Shown: positions 23,553 through 32,745 of the stretch, in pieces
Position numbering within the stretch: position 1 is the stretch's first letter
How the letters are laid out: each line of letters begins with the position of its first letter
DNA from: Vibrio coralliilyticus
Lineage (GTDB): Bacteria > Pseudomonadota > Gammaproteobacteria > Enterobacterales > Vibrionaceae
Direction of reading: 5' to 3'
NCBI RefSeq assembly: GCF_024449095.1
Contig: NZ_CP024627.1
Coordinates: 868,001-932,000 of the forward strand
Length of the DNA stretch: 64,000 nt
The notes under the pieces: model-generated
What the model was told of the DNA's origin: nothing
Databases searched by the model: none
Seen by the model: the letters and a program-made list of their open reading frames with translations, nothing else
Program-made: the position numbers and the translations under genes

Positions 23553-24338
23553 TTAGTATCTGATACGATATAACTGGGTCAACATAAACATGGCCGCTGC
23601 GCTGATGACAACGGAAGGGCCTGCAGGGGTGTCATAGTGCCATGACAAACTTAATCCAAGTAGAACGGCTATTGCGCCAATACAAGAGGCCATGAACGCC
23701 ATTTGTTCAGGTGTTTTGGAGAAACGTCGCGCTGTGGCTGCGGGAATGATTAAAAGCGATGTCATGATGAGCGCCCCCACAAACTTCATACCAATTGCGA
23801 TGACTAAACCAACCATAATCATCAGAATAAGTCTCATTAAGTCAACATTATGCCCTTCAACGGCAGCTAAATCTTCGTTGACCGTTGTGGCCAACAGTGA
23901 ACGCCAAAAACAAAACAATATGACGGACACAAGCGCGGCTCCCGCATAGATATAAACAAGATCGGTGGGAGTCACTGCGAGTAAATCACCGAATAGGTAG
24001 CTCATTAAATCAATACGAACATTGTCTAGGAAGCTAACCGCCACTAAGCCTAAAGAGAGTGCACTGTGAGCTAAAATGCCTAACAAGGTGTCAGTGGCGA
24101 CTAATTGCTGTCTTTGCAGCGCTACCAAAATGAAAGCGAGTGCAAGACAGCAGACGATCAAAGCAAAATAAAGATTGACGTCGAGTAAGAAGCCAAGAGC
24201 AAGCCCCATCAGTGATGCGTGTGCTAAGGTATCGCCAAAGTAGGCCATTTTGCGCCAGACGACAAACGAACCAAGTGGGCCGGCGATAGCTGCGATGCCA
24301 AGGCCGGCTAGAATAGAAGGTAACAAAAACTCAATCAT
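23553..24338 (-). CDS. znuB: Zinc ABC transporter permease
   Basis: 261 residues if started at the [12 protein letters not shown] methionine, the exact length of E. coli ZnuB; the longer open frame upstream lies inside znuC. Forms the membrane channel of the ZnuABC high-affinity Zn2+ importer. About eight transmembrane helices, with the ABC-3 family features [11 protein letters not shown] and a cluster of conserved small residues in [18 protein letters not shown]. Overlaps the 3' end of znuC by 8 nt, so translation is coupled. Confidence 0.95.
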   Translation of the reverse strand: MIEFLLPSILAGLGIAAIAGPLGSFVVWRKMAYFGDTLAHASLMGLALGFLLDVNLYFALIVCCLALAFILVALQRQQLVATDTLLGILAHSALSLGLVAVSFLDNVRIDLMSYLFGDLLAVTPTDLVYIYAGAALVSVILFCFWRSLLATTVNEDLAAVEGHNVDLMRLILMIMVGLVIAIGMKFVGALIMTSLLIIPAATARRFSKTPEQMAFMASCIGAIAVLLGLSLSWHYDTPAGPSVVISAAAMFMLTQLYRIRY

Positions 24339-25116
24339 GGTGATGACCGTGTGAATGATGGGAACAAGTAGACGCTTCACCTGAAACGGGATCACCCGCG
24401 AGATCATGATGATGGTGTTGATGCTGGTGATGGTAGAAGGCGAGAGATTCACTACGCACTTCACCGAATAAAGCAATGTAGCTTGGGTGTTTGGTGATAT
24501 CGGCAGGGGCTCCTGAACAACAAATATGATGATGCAAACAGATCACATCATCCGTTTTTGCCATCACTAGATGCAAGTCGTGCGAGACCATGAATACAGC
24601 ACAGCTAAAGCGATGGCGAATGGTGTCAATCAAGTCGTACAAATCAATCTGTCCTTGAACATCGACCCCTTGAGCTGGCTCGTCCAGTACTAATAGATCA
24701 GGCCGTTGTAACAAAGCCCTCGCCAGTAGAATGCGTTGATTCTCTCCTCCCGATAGCGAGTGCATATTAGACTTTATCAGGTGCTCTGCGCCGACAAGCT
24801 TTAGCGCATCTTGTAATTCTTGTTCGCTGTATTTACCTGCCAGCTTCATAAAGCGTTTAACGTTTAGAGGGAGTGAGTCATTAAGCCTGAGCTTCTGTGG
24901 GACATAACCAATTTTCAAGCCCTTGGATCGTTTGACAGAGCCTGTGAACTTTTTTTGAAGGCCTAAAAGCACTTTTACAAGTGTCGATTTTCCTGCGCCA
25001 TTGGGGCCAATTAAAGTGGTTATCTCACCTCGTTTGATATTGAGGCTGATATTATCGAGAACTTTACGCTCACCAAACTGAACGCAAACTTGTTGAAGTT
25101 CGACTAATGCCGACAT
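24331..25116 (-). CDS. znuC: Zinc ABC transporter ATP-binding protein
   Basis: 261 residues. Walker [10 protein letters not shown] (37-45), signature LSGGENQR, Walker [13 protein letters not shown] and switch His in MVSHDLH are all intact. The C-terminus, after about residue 225, is a strikingly His-rich tail ([11 protein letters not shown], then [11 protein letters not shown]), likely a cytoplasmic Zn2+ sink or sensor; this tail is an observation, its role is inference. Divergent from znuA, sharing a Zur-like operator. Confidence 0.95.
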   Translation of the reverse strand: MSALVELQQVCVQFGERKVLDNISLNIKRGEITTLIGPNGAGKSTLVKVLLGLQKKFTGSVKRSKGLKIGYVPQKLRLNDSLPLNVKRFMKLAGKYSEQELQDALKLVGAEHLIKSNMHSLSGGENQRILLARALLQRPDLLVLDEPAQGVDVQGQIDLYDLIDTIRHRFSCAVFMVSHDLHLVMAKTDDVICLHHHICCSGAPADITKHPSYIALFGEVRSESLAFYHHQHQHHHHDLAGDPVSGEASTCSHHSHGHHHD

Positions 25117-25138
25117 GAATGGAACTCATTTGCAAATA

Positions 25139-25164
25139 ACTATTGTTATAATGTAACATTTGTC
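25139..25164. promoter_or_regulatory. Zur-like operator between znuC and znuA
   Basis: The sequence ATTGTTATAATGTAACATTTGTC sits midway between the divergent starts and resembles the gammaproteobacterial Zur box (GAAATGTTATA-N-TATAACATTTC), with an imperfect dyad TGTTATA / TGTAACA. TTATAAT may also serve as a -10 element. Zn-Zur would repress both transcripts when zinc is sufficient. Confidence 0.75.
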
Positions 25165-25198
25165 AAACTTTAACGCCAGAGAGTAGTGGTATTGATTT

Positions 25199-26071
25199 AT
25201 GAAACATCTAATTCCTTTGTTATCCATTTTTGCGATAGGTAATGCTAATGCTAGCGAGATACTGACTAGTATCAAGCCGATTCAAATGATTACCTATGAG
25301 ATCACTCAAGGTGTTTCTGAGCCAGAATTATTGCTTGATTCAAATACCTCTCCCCATGACTATGCGTTGAAACCCTCTGATGTGAAAAGGATCAGAAAAG
25401 CAGATTTAGTCATTTGGTTTGGTCATGATTTAGAGCCATTTCTATCTAAGGTGTTAGAAGGACAGAAAAATGTGCTGACGGTCAGTGAAATTGAGGGCAT
25501 AGCGTTGCGTGAATTTGATGGCAGTCATCATGATCATGATGGGCACAACCATGGTTCGCATGACCCACATTTTTGGCTTGGTTATGAGCAAAGTATACAA
25601 GTGGCAGAAGCGATAAGTAAAAAGCTAGGTGAGTTAGATCCTAAAAACAAAGAAACATATCAGGCCAACTATCAAGCGTTCTTAAGCAACTCGAATGAGT
25701 ATGACAAGAAATGGCGTGCGGCACTTGAGCCTATTAAGGATGTTGGTTACTACGTTTTCCATGACGCCTATGGCTACTTTGAACAGCATTATGGGTTGAA
25801 TCATTTAGGTGAATTCACGGTAAGTCCCGAAAGAAAACCGGGAGCTAAAACTCTGATAAAAATAAAAAAAGCATTAGCGAAAGGAGATGCTAAATGTGTC
25901 TTTGCTGAGCCTCAATTTACTCCAGCAGTTGTGAATTCGGTGACGCGAGGAAGTCAAGCAAAGCAAGGTATTCTTGATCCTATCGGATCGGAGATTCCAG
26001 TTGGGCCTGGTAGCTACTTTACTTTCATTCAGTCCATTACCGACAGCTTTACGGAGTGTTTGGGCGAGTAA
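25199..26071 (+). CDS. znuA: Zinc ABC transporter substrate-binding protein
   Basis: 290 residues with a signal peptide (1-19, cut after NANA-S). Periplasmic Zn2+-binding component of ZnuABC. Zinc-ligand histidines are visible: His53 in NTSPHDYAL, His124 in HDPHFWLG, and one near 190 in YVFHDAYGYF; a Glu/Asp in the C-terminal part completes the site. The family's His-rich flexible loop is at about 110-121 (SHHDHDGHNHGSH). Divergent from znuCB and likely repressed by Zur. A hairpin terminator follows. Confidence 0.95.
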   Translation: MKHLIPLLSIFAIGNANASEILTSIKPIQMITYEITQGVSEPELLLDSNTSPHDYALKPSDVKRIRKADLVIWFGHDLEPFLSKVLEGQKNVLTVSEIEGIALREFDGSHHDHDGHNHGSHDPHFWLGYEQSIQVAEAISKKLGELDPKNKETYQANYQAFLSNSNEYDKKWRAALEPIKDVGYYVFHDAYGYFEQHYGLNHLGEFTVSPERKPGAKTLIKIKKALAKGDAKCVFAEPQFTPAVVNSVTRGSQAKQGILDPIGSEIPVGPGSYFTFIQSITDSFTECLGE

Positions 26072-26093
26072 ACATCGGTTAATGAATAACCTA

Positions 26094-26118
26094 GGGAAGC
26101 GCAATGCTTCCCTTTTTC
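26094..26118 (+). terminator. Rho-independent terminator after znuA
   Basis: Stem GGGAAGC/GCTTCCC with a GCAAT loop followed by TTTTTC. Confidence 0.88.
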
Positions 26119-26305
26119 GATGTAATTGAAAAAGAAAAGCTGGATTCTTTGAAGCAACATCTTGTTTATCCGTCTAAATACAAGATAATTATTGGCACAA
26201 AATAATTTAATGACGTTGTCTACATAGAACTGTATATCGTCAATCAAGCAGCCATGTTGTCACTCTTATTGGAGTATTGTGGCTGCGGATGCAAGGGAAT
26301 TGTGA

Positions 26306-29300
26306 GTGAAAAGAGCCGTTTGCTTTCTGGCACTATATTTTATAGCTCGTTTAGCCGTCGCTATGGATCTTCCTTTATCGGTCTTTTATCCCTTACCGAC
26401 ACAGGCTAAGGGGAAGGCATTTGCGGCAAAAGAGCTTTTTCTTGCCGAAAATGGTGGTATTTGGTTTCAGGATGTCAGGAATCAAGTGCTATTTTTTGAC
26501 GGTCAAAACATCTTGCCTAAATCAGGCTCCGCACTTGAGTTTAATCCAGCACATATTGCGTTTCTCGATAACGCATTTTGGTCTTTTGCTGGTAATGAGA
26601 TTTATCGTACTACTCCGGGTAAGTCACGAGAACTCATGTTTAGTCTTACCCCTGGTACGGAAATTTTACGGATAGGGGTTTCCGGACGTTATGTTTGGGT
26701 ATCCGATACTGCCAATTTTTACACCTATCATATTGAAAGCGGAGATTTTTCTTCATACTCCTTAATGGAGCTGTATCAGTATAATCAGTCGGCAGAAATC
26801 AGTGTCACGGATGCCAAACTCATTAAATCAAAATGGGTTTTAGCAACAAATTCAGGTGTGTACTTGTCAGATGGGGATCATTTTGAGCATGCTCCTCGCT
26901 CTGGAAAAAATCACATCGAAACGCTCTATTTTTCTGAGAAGCGACAAGAGTTGGTTGTTGGGACTCGAAGCGGAGCCATCCTTTTCAGTATTAGTCATCC
27001 TAACGGACCGCTCAAACGCATACCTGGAGGTCATGTTCTCAGTATTGCTGAGACAGAAGATGGATACTGGCTGGGCACCGAATCAGGCTTACAGGTTTAT
27101 TCTTTCGGATCGAGTGAGAGCCGCTATGCCTTGAGAACCTTGACGTATAGCAATGCTTTGCCTGGTGAAAAGGTCTATTCATTGCTGAATGATCGTCGTG
27201 GCGGCATATGGATCGCTACGGAGAGGGGAATTCATTACTTTTCCTTGTTTTCTCATCATTTTCAACGCTTTCCAACTTTGATGATCAACCATGGCTCTAC
27301 GTCGGAAAAGCTGATTCAGCTAAAGAGTATGCACAGTCGAGGCGGATTTTGGATGGTGACTAGTGTGGGCGTGTATACCCTTAAACTCAATAGCAGACCT
27401 TCCAGAAAACTGGTATATAAAGGCAGAGTGAATAATGTCATTGAGCATAACGGTACGCTGTGGCTAGCCACTGACAATGGCATCATTTGCATTGATAGTG
27501 TATCTGGTGCATTGCTCAAAGACAGTTTGCCCAATTTTTTAAAGACCTCATCGGTTGAATTGCTAGAACTGGATAAGCAAGGTCGAGTCTGGGGGGCCAG
27601 CGACCATAAGTTATGGCGTTTCGATACAAACAATCGTGAGCTGGTGCAATATGGCTCAGATTGGATGCTGAATCAGTACTTACCTGCACAACTTACTCAA
27701 ATGTCCGTTACTGATGATGGCAGTTTGGTACTTGGTACTGATCATGGCGCTTATGTACTGATTGATGGTCAGATTCATTATATTGATGATTCGGAACACT
27801 TTGGGCGAGTTGTGAGCATAGAGGAAGGTAAGACAGGGGAAATTTGGGTAGCGAGTACTTACGGTTTGTACCGATTAGATCTAGCCAGTTTCCAACTCGA
27901 ACCTCTAGGTATGGTAGAGAATCATATTACCCCTAAGTGTTTGCTTAGCAGTGGGAAAGGTATTTGGATGACTTCTTCTGCAGGGCTCACTCGTTATACA
28001 AGCAATGGGGAAATTGCAGCACATTTTGGTGAGCCATTGGGTTTAGTAAACAACGAATTCCTATCAGGCTTATGCAGTCTAGGCTCAGAAAGTCAGCAAA
28101 ACCTCTTACTTGGTTCTAGGCGAAACTTGGTCAAGGTTGATACCCAAAGCCTGAGTATGAGTCATCCGCCGAAAGTACAGGCCATTATTAGCCAAGTCAC
28201 TGCTAATCAAGAGCTATTTTCTCTTGGTGGAAGCCTATTCAATGCCCCACATGTAAAGTATGGGCAGCCAATTGCTTTTCAGTTTGGAGTGCTGCCTCAG
28301 GTGAGTCATGTCGCGCTTCAATACCGGCTCGGATCTCAGGAAGAGTGGCAAGATCTTGAGGGAATGAAGCTAACCATTGAGCATATTCTTCCAGGACATT
28401 ATGCACTTGAAGCACGAGTGGTCAGCAATGGCATGGCTCAAAGCGCGATCGATCCGTTCGTGTTCTCGGTTGAAGAGCCTTGGTATTTACGCGGGTATGC
28501 GATCTTGTCATATATTGCCCTTACTTTAGTTTTGTTAGCGATAGTAATTTATTGGCGTTCACGAATAATGGCGAGAACGAATAAAGAGTTAAAATCACAG
28601 ATTGCATTGAAGACGAACCAGTTGCGTCATCAAAGCCGAATTTTACTCACTAACAACGATCAATTAAGAAAGCAGCTCCAAATAAGGCGTATTCTTTACC
28701 GCCAGTCGGTGCAATCGTTGCGTGAAAGATTGCAAAGCTGTGCAGCTCAAGTCATTTCCGAATCGGAGCAAGGGAAGCAACAACTCATGAGCTTTATGAT
28801 TCATGAATTAGATTTGCTCCTCAATGTACGTGCGGCAAATGGTGATGCCTTACCAGTGTACAACTTGTCTCTGGTATTGCGCTCAGCGTTGGATGGTTGG
28901 CGAGAAGAACTGAATAAAGCCGGTTTATCTGTTGAGATAAGTTCGGATCAAGATAAAGACATATACGTCACGCTCGACGTGTTTAACTTGGATAGTGTGT
29001 TTAATCTTCTGATTGATAACCTGATCAAACGTATGTATCGCGGACAAGTCGTTTTGATGGCTTGCCGCGTCGAGGATGGAAAAGTCCATTTTTCTATCAC
29101 TGAACAAGGTAAAAAGCTTGATGGCGATTCAGTATCAGCTGAAGAACTATGGAATGAGATCGAGTCTCTCGTTAAAGAAAGTGGAGGTTGTTTCCATCGA
29201 TATAGTTCAAATGAGAGAAATTTGCTCGAGTGCGTGTGGCCTGTAGGTAATGAGTTTGAAGAAAATTCGATCGTTCATCTGACTGATACAGGATTATTCG

Positions 29301-29641
29301 AAGAGCAATCTAAAGAGAAAGATCCATGGGTTGAAAAACTCGAAGCGCTGGTTATAAAACACTATTCAGACCCTGAATTTGGCACGGCTCTGGCCGCTAA
29401 GCAGATGTTTGTATCAGAACGCAGTTTGCAACGTCGATTTAAGACCGCCACACAACGTACGTTTATGGACTACGTCACGGAAGTACGTTTGGACTATGCA
29501 TGCCGACGTTTACTTGCAGGAGAGAAGATCTCTGATGTCGCATTCGAGTGCGGGTTTAATGACCCTTCCTATTTCAGCCAGCGATTTAAACATCGTTTTG
29601 GTGTTTCCCCTTCTCAGTTCATTGAAGAACAAGAACAGTAA
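26306..29641 (+). CDS. Membrane-spanning AraC-type regulator with propeller sensor and degenerate kinase-like region
   Basis: 1111 residues, GTG start with GGGAA upstream. Order: signal peptide (1-19); periplasmic two-component-regulator propeller repeats (about 25-610, with recurring xxGxxWIATERGI / GEIWVASTYGLYRL motifs); Y_Y_Y-type beta domain (about 621-728); one transmembrane helix (about 730-752); a coiled, kinase-like cytoplasmic region (about 755-990); and a full AraC HTH domain (about 1006-1111, with LAAKQMFVSERSLQRRFK and ISDVAFECGFNDPSYFSQRFKHRFG). The layout recalls Bacteroides hybrid two-component systems, but no receiver domain is present and I find no clear H-box histidine or G1/G2 ATP-binding motifs (the HATPase-like stretch DNLIKRMYRGQVVLMA is degenerate). 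It probably signals by conformation across the membrane straight to DNA. Ligand and targets unknown. Confidence 0.85.
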   Translation: MKRAVCFLALYFIARLAVAMDLPLSVFYPLPTQAKGKAFAAKELFLAENGGIWFQDVRNQVLFFDGQNILPKSGSALEFNPAHIAFLDNAFWSFAGNEIYRTTPGKSRELMFSLTPGTEILRIGVSGRYVWVSDTANFYTYHIESGDFSSYSLMELYQYNQSAEISVTDAKLIKSKWVLATNSGVYLSDGDHFEHAPRSGKNHIETLYFSEKRQELVVGTRSGAILFSISHPNGPLKRIPGGHVLSIAETEDGYWLGTESGLQVYSFGSSESRYALRTLTYSNALPGEKVYSLLNDRRGGIWIATERGIHYFSLFSHHFQRFPTLMINHGSTSEKLIQLKSMHSRGGFWMVTSVGVYTLKLNSRPSRKLVYKGRVNNVIEHNGTLWLATDNGIICIDSVSGALLKDSLPNFLKTSSVELLELDKQGRVWGASDHKLWRFDTNNRELVQYGSDWMLNQYLPAQLTQMSVTDDGSLVLGTDHGAYVLIDGQIHYIDDSEHFGRVVSIEEGKTGEIWVASTYGLYRLDLASFQLEPLGMVENHITPKCLLSSGKGIWMTSSAGLTRYTSNGEIAAHFGEPLGLVNNEFLSGLCSLGSESQQNLLLGSRRNLVKVDTQSLSMSHPPKVQAIISQVTANQELFSLGGSLFNAPHVKYGQPIAFQFGVLPQVSHVALQYRLGSQEEWQDLEGMKLTIEHILPGHYALEARVVSNGMAQSAIDPFVFSVEEPWYLRGYAILSYIALTLVLLAIVIYWRSRIMARTNKELKSQIALKTNQLRHQSRILLTNNDQLRKQLQIRRILYRQSVQSLRERLQSCAAQVISESEQGKQQLMSFMIHELDLLLNVRAANGDALPVYNLSLVLRSALDGWREELNKAGLSVEISSDQDKDIYVTLDVFNLDSVFNLLIDNLIKRMYRGQVVLMACRVEDGKVHFSITEQGKKLDGDSVSAEELWNEIESLVKESGGCFHRYSSNERNLLECVWPVGNEFEENSIVHLTDTGLFEEQSKEKDPWVEKLEALVIKHYSDPEFGTALAAKQMFVSERSLQRRFKTATQRTFMDYVTEVRLDYACRRLLAGEKISDVAFECGFNDPSYFSQRFKHRFGVSPSQFIEEQEQ

Positions 29642-29704
29642 TCTAAGGCGATTCTCTGCATTAAGTAAAAAGTGTTGTGTTGAGGTTGTTTGAATGAACA
29701 CTCT

Positions 29705-29795
29705 GCGTGATGCGTGATGCGTGATGCGTGATGCGTGATGCGTGATGCGTGATGCGTGATGCGTGATGCGTGATGCGTGATGCGTGATGCGTGAT
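29705..29795 (+). repeat. Heptanucleotide tandem repeat (GCGTGAT)13
   Basis: 91 bp of 13 perfect copies, 63 bp after the stop codon of the AraC-type regulator. The unit is not a multiple of three, and the tract is not in a gene. Perfect identity suggests active slippage. Confidence 0.97.
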
Positions 29796-29807
29796 GAAAA
29801 AAATATC

Positions 29808-29890
29808 GTGGTATAGCCGGGGGGACTATACCACGGGTGTCAATGACACCTTCGCTTGCTGCCGGAGTGGTGCGGTAGCACCACCTCTGG
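29808..29890. other. Cluster of three perfect hairpins (possible structured RNA or cruciform element)
   Basis: Hairpin 1: CGTGGTATAG/CTATACCACG, 10-bp stem with an 8-nt G-rich loop (29808-29835). Hairpin 2: GGTGTC/GACACC with an AAT loop (29836-29850), abutting the first. Hairpin 3: GTGGTGC/GCACCAC with a GGTA loop (29867-29884), extended by CCGGA/TCTGG pairs with one bulge. The GC content is far above the surrounding AT-rich DNA. None has a T tract, so it is not a simple terminator. No Rfam family recognised. Confidence 0.6.
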
Positions 29891-30197
29891 AATTCAATGT
29901 CTTCAAGAAGCTTTCCTCGTCGACGTGGTTAACTATAAAACTATCGACTTATTTTACTTATAAAATTAACGCCAAGGTTACATGATAAAAACGACACTTG
30001 GTTTAAGTTTTTGATATTTATTGTTTTTATTTTGTTTTTGAATGAAAGGAACTCAATGAAACTAGCTGATTAAGTGACATTAATTATGGCTTTTAACGGA
30101 ATTAACGAGGCTTTAATTAACGAAAGTGACGTTCCATAAATGTAATGTTTGATTTCAGACAAGATTTAAAAATTTCACACGGGCTAATATCTAAATT

Positions 30198-30216
30198 CTT
30201 AATAATAATATTTCTC
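30198..30216 (+). promoter_or_regulatory. Candidate Fur box upstream of feoABC
   Basis: CTTAATAATAATATTTCTC matches 13 of 19 positions of the Fur consensus GATAATGATAATCATTATC and lies 26-44 bp before the feoA start. Fur repression of feo is known in vibrios; the site itself is a sequence inference in AT-rich DNA. Confidence 0.45.
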
Positions 30217-30241
30217 ATTTTTATCTTTAATTGGCCTGTCT

Positions 30242-30469
30242 ATGAAACTGTCAGATCTAACACAAGGACAAAAAGCAACCATTACTGGTTTCTCTGAGCT
30301 TTCAAGCGATGTCCGAAAAAAACTCATGGTTATGGGGTTATTGCCGCAAACACCAGTTACGCTTATCCGCAAAGCACCAATGGGCGATCCGCTTCAAGTT
30401 GAAGTGCGTGGCGTTTCTTTAGCGGTGAGAACCAATATTGCGAACGCTATTCTTGTGGAGGCTAGCTAA
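30242..30469 (+). CDS. feoA: Ferrous iron transport protein A
   Basis: 75 residues, a single SH3-like FeoA domain (MKLSDLTQGQKATITGF... ending VRTNIANAILVEAS). Small cytoplasmic partner of FeoB in Fe(II) uptake. The last base of its stop codon is the first base of the feoB ATG. Confidence 0.95.
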   Translation: MKLSDLTQGQKATITGFSELSSDVRKKLMVMGLLPQTPVTLIRKAPMGDPLQVEVRGVSLAVRTNIANAILVEAS

Positions 30470-32745
30470 TGAAGTACCACATTTTAACCGTTGGTAATCC
30501 AAACAGTGGCAAAACCACGCTGTTTAACGGTCTGACTGGGGCAAAGCAGCAAGTCGGTAACTGGGCTGGAGTTACGGTCGAAAAGAAAACAGGTCGATAT
30601 CGCCATTCAGGTGATGAATTCATGCTGACTGACTTACCCGGTATTTATGCGCTTGATAGTGGCAATGATGGTAACAGTATCGATGAGTCCATTGCTTCTC
30701 GTGCCGTATTAACTCATCCAGCGGACCTGATTATTAATGTTGTTGATGCGACTTGTTTAGAGCGCAGCTTGTATATGACGCTTCAACTACGTGAATTAGG
30801 CAGACCTATGATGGTCGTGTTAAATAAAATGGATGCTTTAAAACGAGAACGCCAGACGATCGATATTAAAGCGCTAGAAAAAGTGTTGGGTTGTCCGGTG
30901 TTTGCGCTATCAGCGAATAATAATGGGCAGGTTCAACGCTTTAAAGAGCGTTTACATAAAGCTGTTGTCCAAGGTGTAGCGCTGGATGAGCTGAATATCC
31001 ATTACCAATCAGATTTTGAATATGCAATCGAGCAGATCCAACCTATTTTTGAAAACCACTCTGAAGTATCTGCAAGAGCGCTTTCAATTCGCGCATTAGA
31101 GCAAGACTTGCTTGTCCTCAATAGCCTCTCTTCAGAGGAGAGAAGTATGATTGCCAATGTTCAGCAATCGATAGAGCTGGATATTGATTTATTAGTTGCC
31201 GACACTAAGTACACCTTCTTACATGAACAGTGTAAAAGAGTGCGCCGAACAGAAGGAAAGCTCAGTCATAGTTTTACCGAAAAGGTGGACAACGTCATCC
31301 TGAATAAGTGGGTTGGAGTGCCGTTTTTCTTTGTGGTTATGTATCTGATGTTTATGTTCTCAATTAACATCGGAAGTGCGTTCATTGATTTCTTTGATAT
31401 TGGTGTTGGTGCCTTATTGGTTGATGGAGGGCACTATTTACTCGACGAACACCTTCCTGTTTGGCTTGTCACCTTAGTTGCTGATGGCGTTGGTGGGGGG
31501 ATTCAGACGGTGGCAACCTTTATTCCAGTGATTGCCTGCCTCTATCTTTTCCTTGCCGTTCTTGAGAGCTCGGGCTACATGTCACGTGCAGCGTTTGTAC
31601 TTGATAAAGTGATGCAAAAAATTGGTTTACCGGGCAAAGCATTTGTTCCACTAGTACTTGGCTTTGGGTGTAATGTACCGGCAATCATGGCAACACGTAC
31701 CCTAGATCAAGAGCGCGAACGTAAGTTAGCGGCATCAATGGCACCATTTATGTCCTGTGGTGCTCGCCTGCCGGTATATGCTTTGTTTGCTGCCGCATTT
31801 TTCCCAGAAAGTGGTCAAAATATTGTGTTTGCATTGTATTTGCTGGGTATAGTAGCCGCTGTTTTTACAGGGCTAGTGTTGAAGCACACACTTTACCCGG
31901 GTTCAAGCGATAGCTTAGTGATGGAAATGCCAGATTACGAGCTACCTACAGTACAAAATGTTCTGATCAAAACATGGCAGAAACTTAAGCGATTTGTTTT
32001 AGGGGCTGGCAAAACCATTGTCGTTGTGGTCACCATTCTCAGCTTTCTTAATTCTGTTGGTACAGATGGTTCATTTGGTAATGAAGACAGTGAAACATCC
32101 GTATTGTCTAAAGTTTCTCAGGTTGTGACACCTGTATTTGCTCCTATTGGTGTCAAAGAAGATAACTGGCCAGCAACGGTAGGTATCATTACAGGTATTT
32201 TCGCAAAAGAGGCGGTTGTAGGTACGCTGAATAATCTCTATGCGCCTAGTGAAGGTGAAGAAGCCGAGTTTAACTTGATGGCGAGTTTAGAAGAGGCGGT
32301 GATGTCGATTCCTGATAATCTAGCAGGGTTAAGCTATTCAGATCCACTGGGTATCGAAGTCGGTGACTTAACGGATAGCTCTACGGTTGCTGAGGAACAG
32401 GAAGTGGATGCCTCGATTTTTGGCAACTTGAATCAGCACTTTGCATCGAGTCATGCGGCTTTTGCTTATTTGATCTTCATCCTGCTTTACACCCCTTGTG
32501 TGGCAGCTATGGGAGCTTATGTACGAGAGTTTGGTCAAAAGTATGCGCGTTTTATTGCTGCGTGGACAATGGGCTTAGCTTATGGTGGTGCAGCCTTATA
32601 TTACCAAGTCATGCATTTTGCTGATCATCCTGTTTATAGCTCAGCGTGGATTGCTGGTATCCTGCTTGTCTCCTTGGTAACGTACCGCGTTCTTAAAACT
32701 GCAGGTGAGAAACAAACACTCTATGTGGAGACACAAACAGCATGA
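30469..32745 (+). CDS. feoB: Ferrous iron transporter B
   Basis: 758 residues. N-terminal G domain with G1 GNPNSGKTT (8-16), switch region GNWAGVTVEKK, G3 DLPGIY and G4 NKMD, followed by a GDI-like helical region, then membrane helices from about 285 with two Gate motifs (FVPLVLGFGCNVPAIMATRT and the later GIFAKEAVVGTLNNLY segment). Moves Fe2+ across the inner membrane under anaerobic or acidic conditions. Overlaps feoC by 4 nt. Confidence 0.97.
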   Translation: MKYHILTVGNPNSGKTTLFNGLTGAKQQVGNWAGVTVEKKTGRYRHSGDEFMLTDLPGIYALDSGNDGNSIDESIASRAVLTHPADLIINVVDATCLERSLYMTLQLRELGRPMMVVLNKMDALKRERQTIDIKALEKVLGCPVFALSANNNGQVQRFKERLHKAVVQGVALDELNIHYQSDFEYAIEQIQPIFENHSEVSARALSIRALEQDLLVLNSLSSEERSMIANVQQSIELDIDLLVADTKYTFLHEQCKRVRRTEGKLSHSFTEKVDNVILNKWVGVPFFFVVMYLMFMFSINIGSAFIDFFDIGVGALLVDGGHYLLDEHLPVWLVTLVADGVGGGIQTVATFIPVIACLYLFLAVLESSGYMSRAAFVLDKVMQKIGLPGKAFVPLVLGFGCNVPAIMATRTLDQERERKLAASMAPFMSCGARLPVYALFAAAFFPESGQNIVFALYLLGIVAAVFTGLVLKHTLYPGSSDSLVMEMPDYELPTVQNVLIKTWQKLKRFVLGAGKTIVVVVTILSFLNSVGTDGSFGNEDSETSVLSKVSQVVTPVFAPIGVKEDNWPATVGIITGIFAKEAVVGTLNNLYAPSEGEEAEFNLMASLEEAVMSIPDNLAGLSYSDPLGIEVGDLTDSSTVAEEQEVDASIFGNLNQHFASSHAAFAYLIFILLYTPCVAAMGAYVREFGQKYARFIAAWTMGLAYGGAALYYQVMHFADHPVYSSAWIAGILLVSLVTYRVLKTAGEKQTLYVETQTA

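Larger units (their letters stand above)
29642..30241. other. 600-bp gene-free region with heptamer repeat and hairpin cluster
   Basis: Holds, in order: a 7-bp tandem repeat (29705-29795), three perfect hairpins (29808-29890), an AT-rich stretch, and a Fur-like site just before feoA. An open frame of 64 codons (29791-29985) crosses the hairpins but has no ribosome binding site and begins inside the repeat, so it is not called. Confidence 0.7.

Noticed and set aside
29796..29935. Integron attC (VCR-like) site
   Set aside because: Hairpins are present but the paired RYYYAAC / GTTRRRY core sites are not; no cassette genes nearby.
29791..29985. 64-codon open frame across the hairpin cluster
   Set aside because: Begins inside the heptamer tract, no ribosome binding site, no recognised similarity, and its composition is explained by the palindromes.
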